From Burkholderia paludis (GTDB taxonomy: Bacteria > Pseudomonadota > Gammaproteobacteria > Burkholderiales > Burkholderiaceae), in contig NZ_JPGL01000043.1 in assembly GCF_000732615.1 (NCBI RefSeq), positions 1 through 64,000 on the forward strand: a DNA stretch of 64,000 nucleotides, in the 5' to 3' direction. Under the pieces are notes generated by a model. It was not told where the DNA came from, did not search any database, and saw nothing but the letters and a program-made list of their open reading frames with translations. Position numbers and translations under genes: made by a program. Positions 44,897 to 53,945 of the stretch are shown here, in pieces. Each line of letters opens with the position of its first letter. Within the stretch, counting starts at the first letter, position 1.

Positions 44897-46171
44897 TCAG
44901 TCGTAACCGCCGACCGTCAGCGCCTTCATCACGACGCGATATGCCGTATAGGCGAGCCAGTTCAGCATGCGCTCGATGCGCGGGCGCGCGGCGAAGCGGG
45001 CGGGGTCGATCTCCCGGCCGTCGGCGAACGCCGCCGCGATCGCGTCGCGCAACTCGTTCGTGACCGCATCGTAGCGCACCAGCACGACGTTCGCCTCATT
45101 GTTCAGCATCAGGCTCAGCGCGTCCAGATTCGACGAGCCGACCGTCGCCCAGTTGTCGTCGATCACGGCCACCTTGCCGTGCAGCATCGTCCTGTCGTAC
45201 TCGGCCACGCGCACGCCCGCGCGCAGCAGCGCGTGATAGAGGAACGGCACGGCCGTATCGAGCGCGGCGAATTCGTTGCGGCCGATCAGGATCCGCACGT
45301 CGACGCCGCGCCGCGCCGCGCCCGTCAGCGCGCGCCGCAGCTTGCGGCCCGGCATGAAGTACGGATTCGCGAGCAGGATCCGCTGGCGCGCCTGGCCGAT
45401 CGCGGCGAGATAGGCCTTCTCGATCGCGCGGCGGTTCACGACGTTGTCGCGCGCGACGAATGCCACGCTGGGCTCGGTCACGACACGCAGCGCGCCGGCC
45501 TTGATCCAGCGATGGCTGCGCATCCAGCGCCGGAACATGTCGGGAAACGCCTCGCCGCCGTGCAGGCCGGCCGCGTACTGCGCATACGGCTTGTGCCCGA
45601 ACCGGATCCGGTGCCACTGCAGCTCGAACGCCGCGCGCACGTCGGACACCGCGGGCCCCGACATCTCGACCGCGAAGTCCCAGCGCGGAAACGGCAGCGT
45701 CGTGCCGTTCTGCGCATAGTCGTCGACGAGATTGATGCCGCCGCAGAACGCGGTTGCATGGTCGATCACCGCGAGCTTGCGGTGCGTGCGCGAGAAGCCG
45801 AAGCGGCCGAACAGGAAGCGGTTGTAGATGGCGTGCTCGACGCCGGCTCCCTCCCACGTGTCGAACAGCGGCAGGCGCGCGGTGCCGATGCCGTCGGTGA
45901 TCACGCGCACGCGCACACCGCGCTGCGCCGCGCGGATCAACGCGTCCGACACCGGCCGGCCAGCCGCGTCGTCACAGAAGATGTAGGTTTCGAGCATCAC
46001 CTGCTCGCGGGCCGCGTCGATCCGTTCGATCAATGCGCGGAAGAATTCGCCGCCGCCCTCGCACAGCCGCACGGTATTGCCCGACGTGAAGGCGAGCCGC
46101 GACGCCGAGCCGCGTTCCTGCAGGAACATCTGCCGCAATTGCGCAAAGCGCTTGCGGGCTTCCGCCGTCAT
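44897..46171 (-). CDS. Cardiolipin synthase-like phospholipase D protein
   Basis: 424 residues with two HKD motifs: HRKLAVIDHATAFCGGIN and HGKVAVIDDNWATVGSSN. This is the ClsB-like type without N-terminal membrane helices. It probably forms cardiolipin from phosphatidylglycerol and/or phosphatidylethanolamine, at the membrane. The start ATG (MTAEARKRF) overlaps the nudB stop in an ATGA arrangement, so translation is coupled. Confidence 0.88.
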   Translation of the reverse strand: MTAEARKRFAQLRQMFLQERGSASRLAFTSGNTVRLCEGGGEFFRALIERIDAAREQVMLETYIFCDDAAGRPVSDALIRAAQRGVRVRVITDGIGTARLPLFDTWEGAGVEHAIYNRFLFGRFGFSRTHRKLAVIDHATAFCGGINLVDDYAQNGTTLPFPRWDFAVEMSGPAVSDVRAAFELQWHRIRFGHKPYAQYAAGLHGGEAFPDMFRRWMRSHRWIKAGALRVVTEPSVAFVARDNVVNRRAIEKAYLAAIGQARQRILLANPYFMPGRKLRRALTGAARRGVDVRILIGRNEFAALDTAVPFLYHALLRAGVRVAEYDRTMLHGKVAVIDDNWATVGSSNLDALSLMLNNEANVVLVRYDAVTNELRDAIAAAFADGREIDPARFAARPRIERMLNWLAYTAYRVVMKALTVGGYD

Positions 46172-46662
46172 GCGGACGAGCCGTGCGGCGCGCGCGCGAG
46201 TGCCGTGCGCACCGGCAGTTGCAGGATCGCCTCGGCGTTCGACGGCGAGAAGCAGCGCGCGGCCGCCTCGCGAAACGGCAGCCACGCATGATCGACATGC
46301 TCGCGCGGCGACAGCGTCACGTCGACGCGACGCGGCACGCACAGGCCGAACCAGTGTTCGGTGTTGCGCGTGACGCCCGGTGCATAGCGGTGCAGGTATT
46401 GCGGATAGATCGCGTATTCGATCCGGTGGCGCCAGTCGACGAGCGCCGCGGCGGGCAGGTCCGGCGTGCCGACCGCGATGCCGGTTTCCTCGGCCACTTC
46501 GCGCGCGGCGGTCACCGCGAGCGGCTCGTCGATAGCGTCCTTCGATCCGGTCACCGATTGCCAGAAGTCGGGCTGGTCGGCACGCTTGATCACGAGCACA
46601 TCGAGGTCGGGCGTGTAGATCACGACGAGAACGGATTCGGGGATTTTCGGCGGCTTCGTCAT
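46168..46662 (-). CDS. nudB: Dihydroneopterin triphosphate diphosphatase (Nudix)
   Basis: 164 residues. Nudix box GSKDAIDEPLAVTAAREVAEETGI fits Gx5Ex7REUxEEXGU. It removes pyrophosphate from dihydroneopterin triphosphate in folate synthesis. The order aspS-nudB-cls is found in several proteobacteria. Start ATG at 46662 (MTKPPKIPESV). The aspS terminator lies between aspS and this gene, so nudB may have its own promoter. Confidence 0.9.
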   Translation of the reverse strand: MTKPPKIPESVLVVIYTPDLDVLVIKRADQPDFWQSVTGSKDAIDEPLAVTAAREVAEETGIAVGTPDLPAAALVDWRHRIEYAIYPQYLHRYAPGVTRNTEHWFGLCVPRRVDVTLSPREHVDHAWLPFREAAARCFSPSNAEAILQLPVRTALARAPHGSSA

Positions 46663-46745
46663 CTTGGTTTCATGCGGCACGGGGCCGCGCGCGGGGCATC
46701 TGCGCCGAACGTGCGGCAAGTGCTGCGACTGTACCGCAAAAAACG

Positions 46746-46771
46746 AAAAAGGCGCATCGCAGCGCCTTTTT
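46746..46771. terminator. Intrinsic terminator downstream of aspS
   Basis: AAAAAGGCGC-ATCGCA-GCGCCTTTTT: a 5-bp GC stem extended by five A-T pairs, symmetric, with T5 on both strands. It lies about 50 nt after the aspS stop and before nudB. Confidence 0.8.
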
Positions 46772-46822
46772 CATGTGCGTCGTGTGCGCGTCGCCGCACA
46801 CACGGCCGGGGGTGCCGGCGCG

Positions 46823-48625
46823 TTACGCCTTCGGCTGCTCCGGCTGACGCAGACGGATGTGCAGTTCGCGCAGCTGACGCTCGTCGACCGGGCTCGGCGC
46901 CTGCGTGAGCAGATCCTGCGCACGCTGCGTCTTCGGGAACGCGATCACGTCGCGGATCGAGTCGGCGCCGGCCATCATCGTGACGATGCGGTCGAGGCCG
47001 AATGCGATGCCGCCGTGCGGCGGCGCGCCGTACTGCAGCGCGTCCAGCAGGAAGCCGAATTTCAGTTGCGCTTCTTCCGCACCGATCTTCAGCGCGCGGA
47101 ACACCTTGCTCTGCACTTCCTCGCGATGGATACGCACCGAGCCGCCGCCGATTTCCCAGCCGTTCAGCACCATGTCGTAGGCCTTCGCGAGGCAACGACC
47201 CGGATCGGTCTCGAGGTACTCGAGGTGCTCGTCCTTCGGGCTCGTGAACGGGTGGTGCGCTGCGACGTAGCGCGCATCCTCGTCGTCGTACTCGAACATC
47301 GGGAAGTCGACGACCCACAGCGGCTTCCAGCCGGCCTGGACCAGACCGTTCGCCTTGCCGAATTCCGAATGACCGATCTTCAGGCGCAGCGCGCCGAGGC
47401 TGTCGTTGACGACCTTCGCGCGATCGGCCGCGAAGAAGATGATGTCGCCGTCTTCCGCACCGGTGCGCTCGAGGATCGCCGCGATCGACGCGTCGTGCAG
47501 GTTCTTGACGATCGGGCTCTGCAGGCCGTCACGGCCCTTCGCCTTCTCGTTGACCTTGATCCATGCGAGGCCCTTCGCGCCGTAGATGCGCACGAATTCC
47601 GTGTAGCCGTCGATGTCGCCGCGCGTCAGCTCGCCGCCCTTCGGCACGCGCAGCGCCGCGACGCGGCCGTCCTTCGCATTGGCCGGCGTGCTGAACACCT
47701 TGAAGTCGACGTCCTTCATCGCGTCGGTCAGCTCGGTGAATTCGAGCTGCACGCGCAGGTCGGGCTTGTCCGAACCGAAACGCGCCATCGCTTCCGAGTA
47801 CGGCATCACCGGGAACGTCGCATCGAGCTCGACGTCGATCGTCGTCTTGAAGATATGACGGATCATGTCCTCGAACAGGTCACGGATTTCCTGCTCGCCG
47901 AGGAACGACGTTTCGCAGTCGATCTGCGTGAATTCCGGCTGACGGTCGGCCCGGAGGTCTTCGTCGCGGAAGCACTTGGTGATCTGGTAGTAGCGGTCGA
48001 AGTTCGCGACCATCAGCAGCTGCTTGAACAGCTGCGGCGACTGCGGCAGCGCGAAGAACTGGCCCGCGTTCACGCGCGACGGCACGAGATAGTCGCGCGC
48101 GCCTTCCGGCGTGCTCTTCGTCAGCATCGGCGTTTCGATGTCGATGAAGCCCTGCTCGTCGAGGTACTTGCGCGCCTCGATCGCGACGCGGTAACGCAGG
48201 CGCAGGTTGTGCTGCATCTGCGGGCGGCGCAGGTCGAGCACGCGGTGCGTGAGACGCGTCGTTTCCGACAGGTTGTCGTCGTCGAGCTGGAACGGCGGCG
48301 TGACCGATGCGTTCAGCACGTTCAGTTCGTGGCACAGCACCTCGATCTTGCCGCTCTTCAGGCCGGCGTTGACCGTGCCTTCCGGACGGTTGCGCACGAG
48401 GCCCTTGATCTGCACGCAGAACTCGTTGCGCACGCCTTCGGCGGTAGCGAACATTTCCGCGCGATCCGGGTCGCACACCACCTGCACGAGGCCTTCACGA
48501 TCGCGCAGGTCGATGAAGATCACACCGCCGTGATCGCGGCGGCGCTGCACCCAGCCGCACAGCGACACGGTTTGGCCCAGCAGGTGTTCGGTCACGAGAC
48601 CGCAGTATTCAGTACGCATCGACAT
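46823..48625 (-). CDS. aspS: Aspartyl-tRNA synthetase
   Basis: 600 residues, bacterial-type with OB anticodon-binding domain at the N-terminus (VSLCGWVQRRRDHGGVIFIDLRDREG), class-II core with SPQLFKQLLMVANFDRYYQITKCFRDEDLRADRQPEFTQID and the bacterial GAD insert, then GGIAFGLDRIVTMM (motif 3). Burkholderia lack asparaginyl-tRNA synthetase in many strains, so this may be the non-discriminating type; that cannot be settled from this gene alone. Confidence 0.96.
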   Translation of the reverse strand: MSMRTEYCGLVTEHLLGQTVSLCGWVQRRRDHGGVIFIDLRDREGLVQVVCDPDRAEMFATAEGVRNEFCVQIKGLVRNRPEGTVNAGLKSGKIEVLCHELNVLNASVTPPFQLDDDNLSETTRLTHRVLDLRRPQMQHNLRLRYRVAIEARKYLDEQGFIDIETPMLTKSTPEGARDYLVPSRVNAGQFFALPQSPQLFKQLLMVANFDRYYQITKCFRDEDLRADRQPEFTQIDCETSFLGEQEIRDLFEDMIRHIFKTTIDVELDATFPVMPYSEAMARFGSDKPDLRVQLEFTELTDAMKDVDFKVFSTPANAKDGRVAALRVPKGGELTRGDIDGYTEFVRIYGAKGLAWIKVNEKAKGRDGLQSPIVKNLHDASIAAILERTGAEDGDIIFFAADRAKVVNDSLGALRLKIGHSEFGKANGLVQAGWKPLWVVDFPMFEYDDEDARYVAAHHPFTSPKDEHLEYLETDPGRCLAKAYDMVLNGWEIGGGSVRIHREEVQSKVFRALKIGAEEAQLKFGFLLDALQYGAPPHGGIAFGLDRIVTMMAGADSIRDVIAFPKTQRAQDLLTQAPSPVDERQLRELHIRLRQPEQPKA

Positions 48626-48692
48626 GATGTTTGCTTTCGTTCGGTTTGATCAACGGGCGCCGCAACGCGCGGCCCGGGCGATGATTCGTTAC

Positions 48693-49343
48693 TTACAGCG
48701 GCGGCTCGACGGGGCGGCGGGCAGGCGCAGGAGCCGGCGCCGGGGGCGCCACCACGCCCATCGAGACGATGTACTTGAGCGCGGCATCGACCGACATGTC
48801 GAGTTCGATGACTTCGCTCTTGGGCAGCATCAGGAAGAAGCCCGACGTCGGGTTCGGCGTCGTCGGAATGTAGACGCTCACATACTCTTCCGTCAGATGA
48901 TTGAGCACGTCGCCGCCCGGCGTACCGGTCAGAAACGCGATCGTATACGAGCCGCGACGCGGATATTCGATCAGCAGCGCCTTGCGGAACGCATTGCCGC
49001 TGCTCGACAGCAGCGTGTCCGACACCTGCTTGACGCTGGTGTAGATCGGCCCGACCACCGGGATGTGGCGCACGACCGCATTCCACCACGTGACGAGCTT
49101 CTGGCCGATGAAGTTCCGCGTGGCCAGCCCGACGACGAAGATGAACGCGAGCGTCAGCACCGCGCCGATCCCCGGCAGGTGGAAGCCGAGCATCCGCTCG
49201 GGCTGCCACGATTCGGGCAGCAGCAGCAGCGTCTGGTCCATCGTCCCGATGATGAGACCCAGCACCCACAGCGTGATCGCAAGCGGGACGAGAACCAGCA
49301 GGCCGGTCAGAAACACCGATTTCAGGGTCGTCTTTTTCATCAT
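48693..49343 (-). CDS. DUF502 family membrane protein
   Basis: 216 residues with two N-terminal transmembrane helices (SVFLTGLLVLVPLAITLWVLGLIIG and IGAVLTLAFIFVVGLA) followed by the family core HIPVVGPIYTSVKQVSDTL and VSVYIPTTPNPTSGFFLMLPKSEV. A Pro/Ala-rich tail closes the protein. Function unknown. It precedes aspS by 67 nt on the same strand, a common Burkholderiales layout. Confidence 0.85.
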   Translation of the reverse strand: MMKKTTLKSVFLTGLLVLVPLAITLWVLGLIIGTMDQTLLLLPESWQPERMLGFHLPGIGAVLTLAFIFVVGLATRNFIGQKLVTWWNAVVRHIPVVGPIYTSVKQVSDTLLSSSGNAFRKALLIEYPRRGSYTIAFLTGTPGGDVLNHLTEEYVSVYIPTTPNPTSGFFLMLPKSEVIELDMSVDAALKYIVSMGVVAPPAPAPAPARRPVEPPL

Positions 49344-49404
49344 CTGCCGTCAATGAACCGCGCCGGCGGCGCGGGTTGGTCGCGGCCCGGCCGGGCCGCG
49401 ACGG

Positions 49405-49752
49405 TCAACTGCCGGCGGCGGGCGCTGCAGCCGGGGCGGGCGCGGCGCTCGTCGTCGTGCTTTCGGAACTGCTCGTTGCAGCCGGCGCGGCCGCTGCGGG
49501 CGACGCGTCCGCCGCGCCTGCCGGCGCCGCGTCGCCTGCCGCCGTCGCCGGGGCGCTGGTGCCGCCCGAGCCGCCCCGAAAATCGGTGACATACCACCCC
49601 GAGCCCTTCAGCTGAAAGCCCGCAGCGGTGACCTGCTTGCGAAACGCGTCCTTCCCGCACTCCGGGCACTGGGACAGCGGCGCGTCGCTCATCTTCTGGA
49701 GCACGTCCTTCGCGAAACCACACGCTTCGCATCGATAGGCGTAGATCGGCAT
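49405..49752 (-). CDS. FmdB-family zinc ribbon protein
   Basis: 115 residues. The N-terminal 60 residues are a zinc ribbon with Cys pairs C8-C11 (YRCEACGF) and C29-C32 (SQCPECGK). Residues from about 65 are a low-complexity Ala/Pro/Ser/Gly tail. The family is named after regulation of formamidase but its role is unclear. Start at MPIYAYRC (49752). The gene sits 61 nt upstream of the DUF502 gene, same strand. Confidence 0.85.
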   Translation of the reverse strand: MPIYAYRCEACGFAKDVLQKMSDAPLSQCPECGKDAFRKQVTAAGFQLKGSGWYVTDFRGGSGGTSAPATAAGDAAPAGAADASPAAAAPAATSSSESTTTSAAPAPAAAPAAGS

Positions 49753-49847
49753 GATATTTTTCCCGCGGAAACTGGAAACGGCTTGCAAAACCTTGAATTA
49801 TAGCCGAAACCCCGGCGCGCTCCGGCAATGGCCGCGACGCCCGCGCA

Positions 49848-50474
49848 TCAGCGGCGGCGCCACGTGAGCCAGCGCTCGTGCCCTTCGAACACCGGCAGAG
49901 AATCGGTCACAGGCAGATCCTCGATCAGCTCGAAATGCGGCGCGAGCAGCGCATCGAGTTCGGCCCGCTCGATTCCGAACGGCGGCCCCTTCGGTTTCGC
50001 CATCAGGAAGAAGTAGCCGGCCAGCCATCCGCCCGCGGGCAGCAGCTCGGCCATGCGCGCAGCGTAGTCGGCGCGCATCGCGGGCGGCAGCGCGCACAGG
50101 AACGCGCGCTCGTACACCCACTGCACGTCGAACGGCGGCCGGTACGCAAAGAAATCGGCCTGCTCGACCACGCCGGCTTGCGCGCCGAGCTGCGCCTTCG
50201 CGACGGCCACCGCCTGCGCGGCGAAATCGATCGCGCGCACGGGCCAGCCCGCCTGCGCGAGCCACCCGGCCTCCTGCGCGCTGCCGCAGCCCGGAATCAG
50301 CACCGCGCACGGCGCGCGCCGGTGCGCAAACGCGCGGAAGCCCTCGGGCACGCCGCCGAACTCCCAAGGCGTCACGCCGCGCTCGAAGCGCTCGTCCCAG
50401 AACGACGCGTCGCCGGGGTCGCGCGTCGTGAAATCGGCGGCCGACGGTGCGGCCGGGTGCTTCGGATCGGACAT
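49848..50474 (-). CDS. TPMT-like SAM-dependent methyltransferase
   Basis: 208 residues with the thiopurine-methyltransferase-type opening DPGDASFWDERFERGVTPWEFGG, then SAM motif I LIPGCGSAQEAGWLA and DFAAQAVAVAK. The natural substrate is unknown; the family includes tellurite/selenite and thiol methyltransferases. Start at 50474 is supported by AGGAGCGG. An in-frame ATG at 50495 overlaps the ubiB stop by 4 nt, so either coupled or independent starts are possible. Confidence 0.82.
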   Translation of the reverse strand: MSDPKHPAAPSAADFTTRDPGDASFWDERFERGVTPWEFGGVPEGFRAFAHRRAPCAVLIPGCGSAQEAGWLAQAGWPVRAIDFAAQAVAVAKAQLGAQAGVVEQADFFAYRPPFDVQWVYERAFLCALPPAMRADYAARMAELLPAGGWLAGYFFLMAKPKGPPFGIERAELDALLAPHFELIEDLPVTDSLPVFEGHERWLTWRRR

Positions 50475-50491
50475 CGCCCCGCTCCTGTCGG

Positions 50492-52069
50492 TCATGTGCC
50501 GTATGCAAGCACGATCAGCACGCGCGCGACGAGCGCGCCGACGCCAACGGCGAGGCCGAAGATCAGCAACGCCTGCAGCAGGCGGTTCGTCCGTTTCTGC
50601 TCGACCAGGATCTGGCGCATCAGGTCCTCGCTCGCCGCGCGCGGCGCGTCGTGGCGCGCCGCTATCGCGTGATGGATCAGGCGCGGCAACTGCGGCAGCG
50701 TCTTGCTCCACTGCGGCGCCTCGACCTTGAAGCGCTCGTACCAGCCGCGCAGGCCGATCTGCTCGGTCATCCAGCGCTCGAGGTAGGGCTTCGCGGTCTT
50801 CCACAGATCGAGTTCGGGGTCGAGCGAGCGGCCGAGACCCTCGACGTTCAGCATCGTCTTCTGCAGCAGCACGAGTTGCGGCTGAATCTCGACGTTGAAG
50901 CGGCGCGACGTCGAGAACAGGCGCATCAGCACCTGGCCGAGCGAGATGTCCTTCAGCGCACGGTCGAAATACGGCTCGCACACCGCGCGAATCGCGCTTT
51001 CGAGTTCCTCGACGCGCGTCTCGGGCGGTACCCAGCCCGATTCGAGGTGGAGCGTCGCGACACGATGGTAGTCGCGCTTGAAGAACGCGAGGAAGTTCTG
51101 CGCGAGGTAGTTCTTGTCGAAATCGGACAGCGCGCCGACGATCCCGAAATCGAGTGCGATGTAGCGGCCGAACGTGTTCGGGTCGAGGCTCACCTGGATG
51201 TTGCCGGGATGCATGTCCGCGTGGAAGAAGCCGTCGCGGAACACCTGCGTGAAGAAGATCTCGACGCCTTCGCGCGCGAGCTTCTTGATGTCGACGCCGG
51301 CCGAGCGCAGCGTCTCGACCTGGCTGATCGGCACGCCGGTCATGCGCTCCATCACGAGCACCTGCGACGTCGAGAAATCCCAGAACATCTCGGGCACGAG
51401 CAGCAGGTCGAGGCCCGCGAAGTTGCGGCGCAGCTGGCTGCCGTTGGCGGCCTCGCGCATCAGGTCGAGCTCGTCGTGCAGGTACTTGTCGAATTCGGCC
51501 ACGACCTCGCGTGGCTTCAGGCGCCGGCCGTCGGCCCACATCCGCTCAGTCCACGTCGCGATGTCGCGCATCAGCGCGAGATCGGAGTCGATCACCGGCA
51601 GCATGTTCGGGCGCAGCACCTTGACCGCGACGGCCTTGCCCGCGTGCGGGCCCTGCTTGAGCTTCGCGAAATGCACCTGCGCGATCGACGCGCTCGCGAT
51701 CGGCTCGCGCTCGAATTCGTCGAACAGCTCGTCGACCGGTGCGCCGAGCGATTTCTCGATGATCCCGATCGCCACGGCCGATTCGAACGGCGGCACCTGG
51801 TCCTGAAGCTTCGCGAGTTCGTTCGCGAAATCGACCGACAGCAGGTCGCGGCGCGTCGACAGCACCTGGCCGAACTTCACGAAGATCGGGCCGAGGCTTT
51901 CGAGCGCGTGGCGCAACCGCACGGCCGGCGGATCGGAAAAACGGCGGCCGATCGTCGTGATGCGCAGCAGCAGCTTCACGCGCCGGTCGTCGATCCGGGA
52001 CAGCATCACTTCGTCGAGACCAAAGCGGATGACGGTGTAGACAATCTTGATGAAACGGAAAATGCGCAT
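50492..52069 (-). CDS. ubiB: Ubiquinone biosynthesis protein UbiB
   Basis: 525 residues. ABC1/ADCK atypical kinase with the family motifs KFGQVLSTRRDLLSVD (KxGQ), AxAS-type ASIAQVHFAKLK in the P-loop position, and VSLDPNTFGRYIALDFG as the metal Asp region. Two hydrophobic helices at the C-terminus (LLIFGLAVGVGALVARVLIVLAY) anchor it to the inner membrane. Clustered with ubiJ and ubiE. Confidence 0.95.
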   Translation of the reverse strand: MRIFRFIKIVYTVIRFGLDEVMLSRIDDRRVKLLLRITTIGRRFSDPPAVRLRHALESLGPIFVKFGQVLSTRRDLLSVDFANELAKLQDQVPPFESAVAIGIIEKSLGAPVDELFDEFEREPIASASIAQVHFAKLKQGPHAGKAVAVKVLRPNMLPVIDSDLALMRDIATWTERMWADGRRLKPREVVAEFDKYLHDELDLMREAANGSQLRRNFAGLDLLLVPEMFWDFSTSQVLVMERMTGVPISQVETLRSAGVDIKKLAREGVEIFFTQVFRDGFFHADMHPGNIQVSLDPNTFGRYIALDFGIVGALSDFDKNYLAQNFLAFFKRDYHRVATLHLESGWVPPETRVEELESAIRAVCEPYFDRALKDISLGQVLMRLFSTSRRFNVEIQPQLVLLQKTMLNVEGLGRSLDPELDLWKTAKPYLERWMTEQIGLRGWYERFKVEAPQWSKTLPQLPRLIHHAIAARHDAPRAASEDLMRQILVEQKRTNRLLQALLIFGLAVGVGALVARVLIVLAYGT

Positions 52070-52081
52070 GCCCTGCGGCCC

Positions 52082-52708
52082 TCAGTGCGCGCCGCGCGAG
52101 CCGGAGCCCGCGCGCGCGCCGATTTTTTGTTCGAGTCGCTCGACCCGCTTTTCGACCCGCGCGAGCGCATCGCGCGCGCGCGCCAGTTCGGCGTCGAAGC
52201 CGCCGAGCGACGCGCGCCGGACGACTTGCGGGTTCTCGTCGAGCCAGTATTCGACGACGGAATCGAGCACGTTGCGGCCGGTACGTCGCGCGCGCGCGCC
52301 GGCATCGCGCACGACGGTCGCGATCCGGTATGCCGCCGCGTCGCCCACCAGCTTCGCGAGATCTTCTTCGGGTTCCCAGCGCAAATGCTCGGCCAGCTTT
52401 GCGATCTGCGTCGCGAACTCGGCGTCGCCCTCGATCTTCACGTGCTTCATCACCGCCGCCTGGCCGCCCTGCAGAAACGCGGCGACCGTGTCGCCCGCAA
52501 GCGCGATCGACACGTCGACCTGTTGCGCGTCATGCGCGTCGACGGCCGCGAGATAGCCGTCGGGCTGCACCAGCAGCGTGAGCGTAACGGGAGGCACGTC
52601 GATCCGGGCAGTCTTGCCCGCATAGGGAATCAGGCGGTCGCGCGCCCACGATTCGCGGGCGAGCAGGTGATTGACGGCAGCAGCAAAAGGCTTGGCGGCA
52701 AAGGTCAT
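52082..52708 (-). CDS. ubiJ: Ubiquinone biosynthesis accessory factor UbiJ
   Basis: 208 residues. An SCP2 lipid-binding domain fills about residues 10-115 (LTLLVQPDGYLAAVD and QAAVMKHVKIEGDAEFATQIAKLAEHLRW) and the C-terminal end is a coiled coil (ELARARDALARVEKRVERLEQKI). In E. coli UbiJ helps hold the Ubi complex. It starts 13 nt before ubiB. Confidence 0.9.
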   Translation of the reverse strand: MTFAAKPFAAAVNHLLARESWARDRLIPYAGKTARIDVPPVTLTLLVQPDGYLAAVDAHDAQQVDVSIALAGDTVAAFLQGGQAAVMKHVKIEGDAEFATQIAKLAEHLRWEPEEDLAKLVGDAAAYRIATVVRDAGARARRTGRNVLDSVVEYWLDENPQVVRRASLGGFDAELARARDALARVEKRVERLEQKIGARAGSGSRGAH

Positions 52709-52721
52709 CGGGCTGGGAAAG

Positions 52722-52757
52722 AAAAAACCCGCACAGGCCGGGCGCCCACGCGGGTTT
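52722..52757 (-). terminator. Intrinsic terminator after Tim44-like gene
   Basis: On the minus strand AAACCCGC / GCGGGTTT arms (52725-52732, 52750-52757) end in a T run (plus-strand 52722-52727 is AAAAAA). Lies between the Tim44-like gene and ubiJ. Confidence 0.75.
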
Positions 52758-52872
52758 CTATTGTAACGTCGGATCGTCGGTAGACCGTGCCTGACCGTAC
52801 ACCCGGGTGGCAAGCTGTCGCAGTGCGGCGGCCGTCGCCCGGGTGAGCGGCGGCGCGAACCGCCGCTTACGC

Positions 52873-53904
52873 TCAGTGCGTGCTGATCTGCTGGATGCCC
52901 GCGAGCAGCCAGCCCTGACTGCCCGACTTCGACAGGTTCCACACTTCGTCGAACGGCGCGGCCGACGCATTCGCCGATTCGCGGATCAGGCCGTGGAAAC
53001 GTACGCTCGCCGACTGCTCGATGCCGCGGTCCTCGATCGCGACCAGTTCCGCTTCGAGCTGCACGACGTCGGTCTGGTTCGATTCGGCGCCGCGCGAATC
53101 GAGGTCGATCTTGATCTCGGCGAACATTTCGGGCGTCGTGAACTCGCGGATGTCGGTCAGGTTGCCCTGGTCCCATGCGGCCTGCAGGCGCACGAAATAC
53201 ACCTTCGCGCTGCGCAGGAACGCCTCGGTGTCGAAGCCGGCCGGCACCTGGAGCGGCGCTGCCGCAGCAGCAGCCGCGCCGGCGGCAGCGGCACCGCCGC
53301 CGAACACGCCTTGCGCCTCGTTCGCGTAGCTGCTGCCGCTGCCCGCGTAGTTGCCGCCGGTGCCGCCCTGCTGGAGCGACGAGCCTTGCGAATAGCTGCC
53401 CGACGACGATGCCGAGCCGCCGACCGAGTAAGCCGGCTCCTGCGGACGACGGCGATTCATGAACTTGCGGACCAGCCAGATGCCGACCATCGCGAGCAGC
53501 GCGATCACGATGATGTTCGACATCATGCCGGCGAACGCCTCGCCGAGGCCGAAGTGCGACAGCAGCGCCGCGATGCCGAGACCGGCCGCGAGGCCGGCGA
53601 TCGGCCCGAGCCAGCGCGAGCGGTTGGGCTGAGCGGCCGGTGCGGGTGCGGCCGGATTCGCACGCTGCGCCTGCGACGGCGCGGCCTGCTGCATCGGCTG
53701 CTGCGCGGGCGGCGTGGCCTGGCGCTGCGTAACCGTGGAATTCTGGCGGCCGATGCTGCGCCCGCCGCCCACGCGCTTGGCTTCGGCGTCGAGCGATGCG
53801 AACGTGCCGGCCGTGAGCAGGCCGACCATCAGCAACGTGCCGACCCGTCGAGCCCACGGCTTCGACGGCTTGCTACGGTTGAACAACGAACGCGTTTCGG
53901 ACAT
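52873..53904 (-). CDS. Tim44-like domain protein
   Basis: 343 residues. An N-terminal transmembrane or signal segment (VGTLLMVGLLTAGTFASL), a Gln/Pro/Ala-rich linker, a second hydrophobic pair (GLAAGLGIAALLSHFG, NIIVIALLAMVGIWLV), a Gly/Ser-rich stretch and a C-terminal Tim44-like domain (VYFVRLQAAWDQGNLTDIREFTTPEMFAEIK). Such proteins are widespread in Burkholderiales next to ubiquinone genes; function is not established. Confidence 0.85.
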   Translation of the reverse strand: MSETRSLFNRSKPSKPWARRVGTLLMVGLLTAGTFASLDAEAKRVGGGRSIGRQNSTVTQRQATPPAQQPMQQAAPSQAQRANPAAPAPAAQPNRSRWLGPIAGLAAGLGIAALLSHFGLGEAFAGMMSNIIVIALLAMVGIWLVRKFMNRRRPQEPAYSVGGSASSSGSYSQGSSLQQGGTGGNYAGSGSSYANEAQGVFGGGAAAAGAAAAAAAPLQVPAGFDTEAFLRSAKVYFVRLQAAWDQGNLTDIREFTTPEMFAEIKIDLDSRGAESNQTDVVQLEAELVAIEDRGIEQSASVRFHGLIRESANASAAPFDEVWNLSKSGSQGWLLAGIQQISTH

Positions 53905-53945
53905 CAGCTTCTCCAGATGTAAGACAAATGTATGGAAAGAACCCC

